Shown here one piece after another: positions 25,130 to 34,400 of a stretch of 64,000 nucleotides of DNA. The position numbers were made by a program, and so were the translations under genes. How positions within the stretch are numbered: the stretch's first letter is position 1; each line of letters begins with the position of its first letter. This DNA comes from Alcaligenes sp. SORT26 (lineage in GTDB: Bacteria > Pseudomonadota > Gammaproteobacteria > Burkholderiales > Burkholderiaceae_B). Location: positions 372,001 through 436,000 of the forward strand of contig NZ_CP070975.1 in NCBI RefSeq assembly GCF_017377875.1, written 5' to 3'. The notes under the pieces were generated by a model that was not told the origin of the DNA, did not search any database, and saw only the letters and a program-made list of their open reading frames with translations.

Positions 25130-26053
25130 ATGAGTTCTGGCGCTAAAGTTACTAGCTACCTGGTTAAAGAAACCGTTCCCGGTGTTACCCCCGGTTCGGG
25201 CTGGCAGACGCTGCGCGTCACCGGCAACACACTGACTCCGACTCTGAACAAAGAGGAGTCTGAAGAAATCACCGATTCGCGCATTGGTCAGGGTTCGATC
25301 GTGACCAGCATTGATATTGGTGGCGACATCACGGGCGAACTGTCCTACGGCACCTTTGACGAGCTGCTGGCCGCCGCCTTCTACGGTGAATGGAAAGATA
25401 ACAAGCTGAGCGTGGGCGAGACCCGCAGCACCTTCAGTGTGGCCAAAGCCTATCGCGACGTGGATGTCTACGCACTGTTCAAGGGTGCGCATGTCAGCAC
25501 CTTTGCACTGGAAGTGCCGGAGGAGGGTAAAGCCACCGTGACCTTCACGATGTCTTGCCTGGATTACGAAGATAAGGAAACGCCTTTCGCAACCAATCCG
25601 GCCGAGCCTAGCCAAAGCCCTTTCATGTCCTCGATCAGCGTGGGCGATGTGAAGGCCAATGGCGTGTCCTTGGCCGGTCAGGCTTGCGTATCGGGCCTGA
25701 CCCTGAACATCGACAACCAACTGCAGACTCAACGCTGCTTTGGTGCTGAGCGTTTGGGCCCCGGCGCCCTGATTGAGACCGCTGCAGCCATCACCGGTAC
25801 GGTGACCCTGGCTTGGTCTCAGAAGGCTTGGGAGCTGTGGAAGAATCAGTTCAAACGCACCCCGATCGCCATTTCCTTCCCGATCACCGACACCCTGGGT
25901 AACAAGTACGAGATTGATCTGCCTGCCATTGAGGTCGATGGTGACCTGCCTAACGGTGCCAAGGGCGACATTCTTAAAGTGGAGCTGAACTTCACCGTGG
26001 CCAAGCAAACTCCTGTGCTGACTCGTAGCCCTGTTGCTGCGCCAGCACCTTAA
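25130..26053 (+). CDS. tail tube protein (lambda V-like)
   Basis: A 307-residue major tail protein. The N-terminal domain (GWQTLRVTGNTLTPTLNKEE, then SRIGQGSIVTSIDIGGDITGE) is the standard tube fold of siphophage tail tube proteins; stacked hexameric rings make the tube. Residues about 185-300 repeat a tube-like pattern (LTLNIDNQLQTQRCFGAERL), so there may be a second barrel. ATG at 25130 follows AGGAGAG. Expected to be the most abundant tailocin protein. Confidence 0.88.
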   Translation: MSSGAKVTSYLVKETVPGVTPGSGWQTLRVTGNTLTPTLNKEESEEITDSRIGQGSIVTSIDIGGDITGELSYGTFDELLAAAFYGEWKDNKLSVGETRSTFSVAKAYRDVDVYALFKGAHVSTFALEVPEEGKATVTFTMSCLDYEDKETPFATNPAEPSQSPFMSSISVGDVKANGVSLAGQACVSGLTLNIDNQLQTQRCFGAERLGPGALIETAAAITGTVTLAWSQKAWELWKNQFKRTPIAISFPITDTLGNKYEIDLPAIEVDGDLPNGAKGDILKVELNFTVAKQTPVLTRSPVAAPAP

Positions 26054-26064
26054 GGAGCGATGGC

Positions 26065-26538
26065 ATGGCTTTGAAGATTAATCGCCTGGAATCGGTTCTG
26101 AGTCAGGAGCGGTGGGAGGACTACACCGATGATGTGTCCTTCAAACTGACCCGACTGGATACCGAGGCTTATCAAATTGCTCTGGAGCGAGTGCGACGTT
26201 TGATTGCCCGTGAAGATGCGGGCCAATCCCTGAGTTCCATTCTGGTGTCCGATAGTGACGTCCGTGAGCATGACATTCAATGTCAATTGCTGGGTCGTTA
26301 CATCATTCGGGATTGGAAGGGCCAGATTCAGGACGAGACGGGTCGTCAGGTTCCTTATTCGCCAGAGAATGCGGCGGCGTTGCTGTCTGGCGATAGCGAT
26401 CTCTTTACCTGGGTTCTGCTGCACGCGGCTCAGTTGGCTAAAGAGGCTCAAGAGGAGGCCAAGGAAACGGTGGAAAAGTCCTCGCCCGGTTCCAGTGGGA
26501 AAAAGAGTGGGCCGGGCCAAGCCAAAAGCGCAAGCTGA
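26065..26538 (+). CDS. tail assembly chaperone, G-like
   Basis: A 157-residue protein in the position of lambda G, between tube and tape-measure genes. Helical, charged, and ending in a Lys/Gly/Ser-rich tail. Near its end GGG-AAA-AAG (26497-26505) offers a -1 slip into the next frame, giving a longer G-T fusion as in nearly all siphophages. G and GT coat the tape measure during assembly and are absent from the finished tail. Confidence 0.85.
   Translation: MALKINRLESVLSQERWEDYTDDVSFKLTRLDTEAYQIALERVRRLIAREDAGQSLSSILVSDSDVREHDIQCQLLGRYIIRDWKGQIQDETGRQVPYSPENAAALLSGDSDLFTWVLLHAAQLAKEAQEEAKETVEKSSPGSSGKKSGPGQAKSAS
26497..26505 (+). other. programmed -1 frameshift site of the tail chaperone
   Basis: In frame the codons read GGG AAA AAG. 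Slipping back one base on the A-run continues as GAG TGG GCC..., and that frame stays open without a stop through the downstream T frame to 26789, which lacks a good start of its own. Lambda uses GGGAAAG; the motif here is a close variant. Confidence 0.75.
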
Positions 26539-26561
26539 TCTATGCGGAGCTGGGGGCAGCC

Positions 26562-26789
26562 GTGCCGTCAGAGCCACCCTCGGACCCGATTACTGACCAC
26601 ATCATCATGACTTATCACGCGGCCAGTCGTTGCCGATCTGTCGTGATGGGGATGAGTGGCGTCTTTCCCTTGCCATTGAGTACGGCTGATATTTCGGCCG
26701 TGGTCGGTGCTTACGGGACGCCTTTGTCTCGTGCCGAGCTGGATGCTGCGGTATTGGCAATTGATGGCATGGAACGTCAGAAGTCCTAG
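26562..26789 (+). CDS. tail assembly chaperone, T part of the G-T fusion
   Basis: A 75-residue open stretch, -1 relative to G. The frame is already open from 26505, encoding EWAGPSQKRKLIYAELGAAV before this point, so it is best read as the frameshifted extension of G rather than a separate gene (GTG at 26562 is the first possible start). T domains bind the tube subunit and recruit it to the tape measure. Confidence 0.75.
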   Translation: MPSEPPSDPITDHIIMTYHAASRCRSVVMGMSGVFPLPLSTADISAVVGAYGTPLSRAELDAAVLAIDGMERQKS

Positions 26790-26909
26790 GTTTGGCTTGT
26801 TATCCGGGCAGTCGAGCAGCTTGTGCAAGCCTGCGCGACTGCCCGATGTTCTGTTCAGGTGATGAGGAGAACAAAAACGAGTGATTGCTTCACATAGCTA
26901 GTGTTGACG

Positions 26910-26937
26910 GCCCCGCCTGGTTTGGCGGGGCTTTTTT
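26910..26937 (+). terminator. intrinsic terminator before the tape-measure gene
   Basis: GCCCCGCC-tggttt-GGCGGGGC is an 8-base-pair GC stem followed by six T residues. It sits in the 190-base gap between T and the tape measure. Confidence 0.88.
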
Positions 26938-26980
26938 GTAGGCGAGAGATGCAGCGCAGACAAGCCTATTTTCTATAGTC

Positions 26981-28816
26981 ATGGAACCCAAAAATATGAA
27001 ACAGCAGATCGCGGATCTGGAAAAGGCAATGAAGGCGCTTGATAAAGCGGGCCTTCGTCTTTCAGTGACCACTGTCAAAGCTGGCAACGCACTTGCTGAT
27101 GCAGGGAACCAGTTTGCCCTGGCTGGGAAAAAGGCCAAAGCCAGTGCGCAAGCCATCGATCAGTTTATTCAGGCTTTGGATAAAGCCCTGCCCAAACGCC
27201 CTGTGGCGTCTCAGCCACCCATTGTGGTGGTGAATACAGTTGCCCCCCCTGCAGCAGCCCCCAGTCGACCTGTGAATGCACCGTCTACGGCTCCTTCCCC
27301 CGCTCCAGCTAGCGCAGCGCCCAAGAAGGCTCCGGCTCCCTCTGGCAATTCCAGCAAGAGTGATGAGGACAAGGGATGGAATGCAGGCCGTAAAGCAGCG
27401 ATTGCCAAATACATCGAGGCAGCCTCTGATATGGCTACTCCGATGGAAAGCATTGTGACCAATGCTTTTACCAATCTGGAAAAAAGTCTGTTCGACTTCG
27501 TCAAGACAGGCAAATTCAACTGGAATACCTTGCTGGTTGGCGTAGCGGATGAGGCGCTGCGCATGTTGATCAAGGCCGGTATTGGAGCCGTGCTGGAGGC
27601 GATCAGCGGGCCGAAGAAAAAAGAAGATGATGCTGCCGCCAAGGTCACCAAGGCAGTTCAGGACAAAGCCGAGCAGATACCTGCTGCGGCGGTTCAGGAG
27701 TGTGTGCCTTGTTGCTGCACCCGTGGAAGTCCTCTTGCTCCCATGCCGGATCCAGGTACGAGTTTGTATGGTTTGCGGGTACCCGGCCTGACCCGGTTTG
27801 CGAATCCGAATGAAGACATGAATGCCCCCATGTTTGGCACCCGCTTGCCGGGCTATGGCAGCTATCCAGCCATGCCAGGAACCCCGACTCCCGGGTTTGG
27901 TACGTATTCCAATATGTTTGGTTCGCGCCTGCCCGGGTTCGGGGCAGACCCTTTCTCTTTGGATGGGCATGTGCCTGGTTTGGGGGGGATGGGTGGACCC
28001 GGTCCGACCTACGGTGGGAGTGGTTCATTCTTTGGACCACAGCCGGGGGCTTCACTTGGAGGCGGTGGTTCTTCGGATGCTGCGGGCACCTCTTTCTTTA
28101 CCGATGAGCTGCGCAAGTTTTCGGAGACAGCAATTGATGTGTCCGCGCTGACACAGCAGGTATTTGAGACGGCTTTTGAGAATATCGAACAAACCCTGTT
28201 CAATTTTGTGAAAACAGGTGAGCTGGATCTACGTGGCCTGTTTATTGGGATCAGCGACGAGGTCTTGAAGATGTTGATCAAGATCGGTGTACGAATGGCG
28301 GTCAATGCGATGTTGGGTGAAAGCATAGGTGCAACAACTACCGCGACCAGTACCGCTCAAGCCGCCACTATTGCGGGGGCTTGGAGTGCGCCAGCGAGTT
28401 TGGTTTCTTTGGCTACTCAAGGTGCTAATGCTGTCCCGGCATCTTTAGGAATAGCAAATACTTTTGCTTTGACGAATCTTATGGGTGTTGCTCATAAAGG
28501 TATCGATCGTGTGCCGTATGAGGGAACCTGGTTGCTGGATAAAGGTGAGCGCGTGTTGAGCGCGCGTCAGAACTCGGATCTGACGGATTACCTGCAGGGT
28601 GCCGGTAGTGACTCAGGACAGGCCGGGGGCCAAGGATTCCAGATCAATGTGGCAGTCAATATGTCGCAAGGTGATGGCCAGACGCAGGTGGATGGCGACG
28701 ATGCGCAGGGCCGACAGTTGGGGACGCTGATTGCTGCTCAAGTGCAGCAGACCTTGTCGCGTGAAATGCGACAAGGCGGCTTGTTATGGAATCAACGCAA
28801 TGGATATTCACGATGA
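26981..28816 (+). CDS. tail tape-measure protein with duplicated C-terminal domain
   Basis: A 611-residue protein at the lambda H position. Residues 1-75 are helical; 77-124 are an Ala/Pro-rich linker. Two related domains follow at about 155-208 (NLEKSLFDFVKTGKFN, EALRMLIKAGIGA) and 393-446 (NIEQTLFNFVKTGELD, EVLKMLIKIGVRM), both matching the conserved tape-measure C-terminal block. Between them is a Gly/Pro-rich stretch (260-365) with a loose repeat G-x-R-L-P-G-[YFL]-G and a cysteine cluster at 241-246. The final part (HKGIDRVPYEGTWLLDKGER) is typical of lambda-group tape measures. The start is uncertain: no clear ribosome site precedes ATG 26981 or 26996. Confidence 0.8.
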   Translation: MEPKNMKQQIADLEKAMKALDKAGLRLSVTTVKAGNALADAGNQFALAGKKAKASAQAIDQFIQALDKALPKRPVASQPPIVVVNTVAPPAAAPSRPVNAPSTAPSPAPASAAPKKAPAPSGNSSKSDEDKGWNAGRKAAIAKYIEAASDMATPMESIVTNAFTNLEKSLFDFVKTGKFNWNTLLVGVADEALRMLIKAGIGAVLEAISGPKKKEDDAAAKVTKAVQDKAEQIPAAAVQECVPCCCTRGSPLAPMPDPGTSLYGLRVPGLTRFANPNEDMNAPMFGTRLPGYGSYPAMPGTPTPGFGTYSNMFGSRLPGFGADPFSLDGHVPGLGGMGGPGPTYGGSGSFFGPQPGASLGGGGSSDAAGTSFFTDELRKFSETAIDVSALTQQVFETAFENIEQTLFNFVKTGELDLRGLFIGISDEVLKMLIKIGVRMAVNAMLGESIGATTTATSTAQAATIAGAWSAPASLVSLATQGANAVPASLGIANTFALTNLMGVAHKGIDRVPYEGTWLLDKGERVLSARQNSDLTDYLQGAGSDSGQAGGQGFQINVAVNMSQGDGQTQVDGDDAQGRQLGTLIAAQVQQTLSREMRQGGLLWNQRNGYSR

Positions 28817-29154
28817 TGGAAACATTTACTTGGCTGCCTGAGCAAAAGGCAATTTCTGAAGAGGTTCAATACCGTGTGCTCTCCGCTCGTTTTGGTGACG
28901 GGTATGAGCAAAGCGCAGGTGCTGGTCTGAACCCGCGACGGTCTGGTTGGTCTTTGATGTTTGTCGGTACCGAAGAAAAGATGGGGCCTATTCAGGAGTT
29001 CCTGGACCGCCATGGTGAGGGGCGTGCTTTTCTCTGGACTCCACCAGGCTGGAGTGAGGCTATGTTGGTGCAGTGTCGCGGTTACACCAAAAATCATAGA
29101 GGTGGCCCTGTTTGGCAACTGTCACTCAGTTTTGAACAAGGATTTCGACCATGA
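28813..29154 (+). CDS. minor tail protein, lambda M-like
   Basis: A 113-residue minor tail protein (M family). ETFTWLPEQKAISEEVQYRV, then FGDGYEQSAGAGLNPRR and W-x-L-S-L-SFEQGF are the family landmarks; it builds the tail tip around the tape-measure end. Start ATG 28813 overlaps the tape-measure stop (ATGA); its own stop overlaps the next gene the same way. Confidence 0.9.
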   Translation: MMETFTWLPEQKAISEEVQYRVLSARFGDGYEQSAGAGLNPRRSGWSLMFVGTEEKMGPIQEFLDRHGEGRAFLWTPPGWSEAMLVQCRGYTKNHRGGPVWQLSLSFEQGFRP

Positions 29155-29894
29155 GCATAACGGCAGATATTCAAAAACTGGAACCAGGTGCCATTGTTGA
29201 AGTATTTGAGCTGGATGCGGAGGAAATCGGTGCTGGGACCTTACGTTTTCATGGCTATCCGCAAGAGACTCCGGTTTGGTGGCAGGGAGAGCGCTACGAG
29301 CCCTGGGCCATTCAAGCCAGCGGTTTTCAGCGTACGGGGGAGGGGCGCCAGCCAACGCCCAGTATTCAAGTAGGCAATATTGGTGTTGATGAGAATGGCA
29401 AGAAAATCCCGGGTGTGATTTCTGCCATGTGTCGCTTGTATGGTGATTTGGTAGGTGCACGGTTTATCCGTCACCGTACCTTGGCCAAATATCTGGATGC
29501 AGCCAACTTCCCTGAAGGTAACCCAACGGCGGACCCGACCCAGGCGTTTCCGCTGGAGGTCTGGTTGATTGAGCAGCGTGTTGCCAGCAATGCGCAGCTT
29601 GTGGAGTTTGAACTATCCAGTCCCCTGGACTTTCAGGGGCAGCAATTGCCAGGGCGCCAGATTATGACTTACTGCTCCTGGACGCGTGTGGGTGGCTACC
29701 GTGGCCCTTATTGTGGCTATACCGGTTCGGCCATGTTCGACAAGAATGATCAAGCTGTACAGGATCCGGCCCTGGATCGTTGCCCCGGTTTTGTACGCAG
29801 TTGCCAGTTGCGCTGGGCCAGTGTCCAGAATTGTCGGCCAGAAGAAGCAGAGATCTCTTTCGGTGGTGAACCCGCCGCTGACCGGGTGCGATAA
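29151..29894 (+). CDS. minor tail protein, lambda L-like (Fe-S)
   Basis: A 247-residue tail-tip protein. The four cysteines that hold a 4Fe-4S cluster in lambda L are all present in the C-terminal domain: TYCSW, GPYCGYTG, DRCPGF and SCQLRW. The N-terminal beta-rich domain (ALIEVFELDA-like start) forms the tip ring. The end reads FGGEPAADRVR, in line with the usual F-G-G-F-P finish, but preceded by a few atypical residues (ASVQNCRPEEAE). Confidence 0.88.
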   Translation: MSITADIQKLEPGAIVEVFELDAEEIGAGTLRFHGYPQETPVWWQGERYEPWAIQASGFQRTGEGRQPTPSIQVGNIGVDENGKKIPGVISAMCRLYGDLVGARFIRHRTLAKYLDAANFPEGNPTADPTQAFPLEVWLIEQRVASNAQLVEFELSSPLDFQGQQLPGRQIMTYCSWTRVGGYRGPYCGYTGSAMFDKNDQAVQDPALDRCPGFVRSCQLRWASVQNCRPEEAEISFGGEPAADRVR

Positions 29895-30036
29895 GGATGA
29901 GCTTGGGCCCTTGTACTTGGCTTCTGGTCAGCAATAGTTGGCTGCTGGAAGGTGGGCAACAGGGGGCCAACCTTCAACAGATAGACGAGCCAGGTTGTTG
30001 TGTTCGGTTTTTTTAATTTGAGTAAAGCGTTGGACG

Positions 30037-30058
30037 ACCGCCATGGGCGGTTTTTTTT
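30037..30058 (+). terminator. intrinsic terminator between L-like and K-like genes
   Basis: CCGCC-atg-GGCGG is followed by eight T residues. It lies at the end of a 175-base gap and only 12 bases before the next start codon. Confidence 0.75.
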
Positions 30059-30069
30059 ATGGGTGTCGT

Positions 30070-30852
30070 ATGAATAAAAAAACCATAGAAGCGATTAATG
30101 CGCACGCCTTGGCCGAGTATCCACGCGAAGCAGTGGGCTTTGTTGTGGCCAAGGGGCGCAAGGAAATGTATGTGCCGGGAGTGAATGTGGCCGCTGAGCC
30201 TGAAGACTACTTTGCCACCCGTCCGCAAGACTGGGTACAGGCTCAGGAGCAGGGCGAGTTGATTGCCTTTGTGCATTCACATCCGAACATGCCCGCAGTA
30301 CCCAGTCAGGCTGATCGGGTGGCATGTGAGGCAATGGCCGAGCATATCAAACCTCTGGAGTGGCTGATTGTGTCCGTGATGCCTGGCGATGATGCCCCCC
30401 AGATTGAGGGCATAGAGTCTTTTTGTCCCGAGGGTTATCAGGCTCCCTTGATCGGCCGTCAGTTCTATCACGGTGTGCTCGATTGCTACACCTTGGTACA
30501 GGACTTTTATCGCCGGGAAAGGGCAATCGCTCTGCCAGACTTTGAGCGTGAGGATGGCTGGTGGGAAGGTGGGGACGAGTTGTATCTGGATAACTTTGCA
30601 AAAGCGGGTTTTGTTGAGGTCGAGGATGGCCCTAAAACAGGTGATGTGATCTTGATGCAGTTGCGCAGTGAGCGGGTCAATCATGCGGGGATTTATCTCG
30701 GGGCTGAGTCCTTGGCAGAAGCTTCTTATTTGCATCCGGTACCCGACGCCATGCTGCACCATGCCTATGGCTACTTGTCAGAGCGCGTACCTTACGGCGG
30801 TTATTGGGCGCAGATTACCCGCAAGATTATTCGACATAAGGAGTTGTTGTGA
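30070..30852 (+). CDS. tail assembly peptidase, lambda K-like (MPN/JAMM + NlpC/P60)
   Basis: A 260-residue two-domain enzyme. The N-terminal MPN domain has a complete JAMM motif (E at the start and HSHPNMPAVPSQAD). The C-terminal NlpC/P60 domain has the catalytic Cys in GVLDCYTLVQDFY and His in VNHAGIYLG. In lambda the homologue is needed for tail-tip maturation; the NlpC part may also cut peptidoglycan. The ATG at 30070 is chosen because it starts the MPN domain; ribosome site weak. Confidence 0.93.
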   Translation: MNKKTIEAINAHALAEYPREAVGFVVAKGRKEMYVPGVNVAAEPEDYFATRPQDWVQAQEQGELIAFVHSHPNMPAVPSQADRVACEAMAEHIKPLEWLIVSVMPGDDAPQIEGIESFCPEGYQAPLIGRQFYHGVLDCYTLVQDFYRRERAIALPDFEREDGWWEGGDELYLDNFAKAGFVEVEDGPKTGDVILMQLRSERVNHAGIYLGAESLAEASYLHPVPDAMLHHAYGYLSERVPYGGYWAQITRKIIRHKELL

Positions 30853-31454
30853 TGATGACAGCATCAATGGATCAAGAGCTGCGAACCATACGGCTGTATG
30901 GCAAGCTTGGTAGCCGTTTTGGACGTGTGCATCGTTTGGCCGTCAATTCCCTGGCCGAGGCTGTAAGGGCTTTGTGTGTGCTGTTGCCAGGGTTTGAGCA
31001 GGAGTTGATGACTTCTTGTGAGCGGGGGATTTCGTACGCCTGCTTTCTTTCCAAGATGAACATCAATGAAGAAGCGCTTCATGCTCCAGTGGGGCAGGAT
31101 GAAATAAGAATTGCTCCTGTCATTCAAGGCGCCAAGCGAGGGGGGCTGTTTCAAACTATTTTGGGTGTGGGGCTTTTTGTAGCTGGTTTCTTTATGCCCG
31201 CAAGCTGGGCACTTTTGGGCAAGGGTTTGATGATTGCTGGCGCAGGCTTGGCCCTGGGAGGAGTGTTCCAAATGATCTCTCCTATGCAGCAAGGTCTAGG
31301 AACAGCAGATCGCCCAGAGAACAAACCATCCTATAACTTTAATGGTCCAGTCAACACAACGGCTCAAGGAAATCCTGTTCCGCTTGGTTATGGGCGCAAG
31401 ATTGTTGGTAGTGCCGTGGTCTCGGCTGGTATCTATTCAGAGGATCAGATGTGA
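30852..31454 (+). CDS. tail assembly protein, lambda I-like
   Basis: A 200-residue protein. Residues 8-75 (RTIRLYGKLGSRFGRVHRLA, then SLAEAVRALCVLLPGFEQ) form the ubiquitin-like N-terminal domain of lambda I. A Gly/Ala-rich hydrophobic stretch follows (FQTILGVGLFVAGFFMPASW), then a short N-T-T-AQGNPVPLGYGRK end. Start by re-initiation at the K stop (TGATG). Confidence 0.9.
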   Translation: MMTASMDQELRTIRLYGKLGSRFGRVHRLAVNSLAEAVRALCVLLPGFEQELMTSCERGISYACFLSKMNINEEALHAPVGQDEIRIAPVIQGAKRGGLFQTILGVGLFVAGFFMPASWALLGKGLMIAGAGLALGGVFQMISPMQQGLGTADRPENKPSYNFNGPVNTTAQGNPVPLGYGRKIVGSAVVSAGIYSEDQM

Positions 31455-34400
31455 TGCGAATTCCTGACTACAACATTGCGGCGCCCGAGGGCGCCGTTCC
31501 TGTTTCTGGTGGCTACAGTATTAAAGGTCATAAAGGAGGCAAGGGCGGGGGTGGTTCAACTCGTACACCCGTTGAGGACGAAGATAATCTGCATAGCATT
31601 GCGTATGCCTCGATTATTGATCTGATCAGTGCTGGCCCCATTCATGGATTTGCGAATGCAGATAACCCCCTGCGATCGGTGTATCTGGACAATACGCCTA
31701 TTGAAAATGAAGACGGTAGCCTGAACTTTCAGGATGTCCAGATGGAGTTCCGGGCGGGAACCCAGGACCAGCGCTATATACCTGGTTTTCCGGCCGTTGA
31801 GGCCAGCTCTGGTGTGAATGTGGAGCTGCGTTCGGATCAACCGTTTACGCGATCCATCCAAAATATTCATATTTCGGCTGTTCGGGTGGGCCTGTCCGTA
31901 CGTGGTTTGAAACGTCAGTCGGCTACGACAGGAGATATTTCTGGTTATCGCGTTGAATACGCAATTGAACTGTCTACGGACAACTCAGCGTTTACTGAGG
32001 TTCTGCGTGCTGCCTTTGATGGAAAAACAACTCAGCAGTATGCGCGGTCACATCGTATTGACTTGCCCAGGGCGCAGACAGGTTGGACGGTGCGTGTGCG
32101 TCGGATTACGGAAAACTCCAGTAACTCTACCGTCAGCGATGTGACATTTGTAGATTCCATTACTGAAGTAACGGATGCCAAGCTACGTCGTCCTATGTCG
32201 GCATGTGTAGGCTTGCGTGTGAATGCCAAGCAATTCCAGAGTATTCCTTCTCGTGCGTTTGATCTGTATTTGCGAGTTGTGCGTGTGCCTAGCAACTATG
32301 ATGCCTGGACACATACGTATGCGGGAAGCTGGGACGGCACGTTCAAGATGTCATGGACGAATAACCCTGCCTGGGTTTTCTATGACTTGGCCACAAATGC
32401 GTGTGATGGCCTGGGCCATCTCTTACCGGCCTCATGGTTGGATAAGTGGGCTTTGTATCAAATCGCTCAGTATTGCGATGAGCAGGTGCCGGATGGTAAA
32501 GGCGGGAGTGAGCCGCGCTTCTCTTGTAACGTATATCTGCAAGATAAAGCCGAAGCGTGGCGGGTTCTGCAGGATTTAGCCTCAGTTTTTCGCGGGATTG
32601 CGTATTACGCTCAAGGCTCGGTTCTCGCAGTGGCGGACATGCCACGTGATGCGGTTTATACCTATTCCAACGCGAATGTGATTGATGGCATTTTCCAGTA
32701 TTCGGGCTCCAGTTTGGCGACTCGCCATACCGTCGCCCTGGTGTCCTGGAATGATGAAACCGACATGGGTCGAGCCAAGGTGGAGGTTCTTGAGGATCCG
32801 GACGGTATTGCTCGTTATGGCGTTCGTCAGCTTGAATTGACGGCATTTGGTTGTACGTCACAAGGGCAGGCGCAACGTATTGGTCGCAGTGCTTTGTTTA
32901 CCTCACGTATGGAAACCGAAACGGTTACCTTTGCTGTGGGTTTGACTGGCACACTGGCACAGCCAGGGCAGGTAATTGAAATTGCAGATTCGCATTTGGC
33001 GGGGCGTCGCATTGGCGGCCTGATCCGATCAGCGACGAATGCCGTGGTGACGTTAGATGCTCCAGTTCGAGTATCTGTTGGTGATCGCTTGACCGTGGTG
33101 CTGCCGGATGGTGTGTCCCAGTCGAGGCCGATTATCGTTCAAACGGGGCAAACATCAGAGACGCAAACGTTGCAGGTAGACCCACCGTTTAGCCAGACTC
33201 CGGAGACAGAGGCGGCGTGGTCTATCAGCTCCACGGAATTGGCTACTCAGAAATACAGAGTCTTGAGCGTCGCTGAGGACGGGGATCTGCAGTACACCAT
33301 CCATGCTGTCCAATATGTTGACGGCAAACATGCAGCTATCGACTATGAGACGCGTGTCGAGGTTCCACCGCTTAGTGTTACTCCGCCACCTGTTCAAGGT
33401 ATTCCGGCTAATGTTCTGATCAGCTCTTATCACGTTATTGATCAGGGCCAGGCACGCCATAATGCGCTTGTTTCCTGGGATTCCGTACCGAATGCGGTCG
33501 CGTATGAAGTGCAATGGCGCCGGGATCATTCCGAATGGGTTGTGGTCCCGCGCACAGGTTCCACAAGTATTGAGATCCCGAATATTTACGCGGGTAATTA
33601 CATTGCTCGTGTACGAGCGATTAACGTTCTGGATGTTTCCAGTCTGTGGGGAACATCCGCACTGACGGAGCTGAACGGTAAGCTTGCTGCGCCCTCACCG
33701 GTGAAATCGCTACGTACTGCATCGATGCCGTGGGGGATACGTGTGCAGTGGGGCTTTCCTTCTGATCCCAATATTGTTGAGCGTACGGAGATTCGTTACA
33801 GCCCGACGCAGGACTTTGCAAAAGCAGTCAAGGCGGGGGAGTTTGCGTATCCAACAGATTCGTTTGAACAAACCGGCCTGGCACTTACTACGCGGCACTT
33901 CTTTTGGGCTCGTTTGATTGACAAGAATGGTACGCCGGGCCCATGGTTTCCTGAGGAAAGTCAGCCTGGTGTCTTGGGTGAACCTGTGTCTAAAGCAGGA
34001 GACTATAACGAGCTGATCACCCCATCCATTGTTGAGGGCGGCCTGGGTGAGCTGTTGATGGGCGACATCCGCGACATCCCTAAAATCCGTGATTCCGTGG
34101 GAGATCTGACTCTTGAGCTTGGTGAGCTGAATCAACGGGTTGATGAGGTCAATGGCCAAGTACAAGAGCTGCTTCTTGCTGACAAATGGGATTCGAAAAA
34201 AGCCTATGCAGCAGGGGCTGTCGTCTTTGCCAATGACAAGATGTACCGCGCTAAGAAGGCCGTACCTGCAGGCAAGAAGATAACGGATGCGGCGTATTGG
34301 GTGCTGATCGGAGACTTCGCCTCGATTACTGATGGTCTTGCTGCTTTGGCGGTCCAGTCGCAGGAGACGATCAGCCGGGTGGAGAATGCGGAAGGCCGGA

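Noticed and set aside
27750-28080. Repeats in the tape-measure gene as a possible CRISPR or tandem array
   Set aside because: They are loose, protein-level repeats within an open frame, with no constant spacer length.
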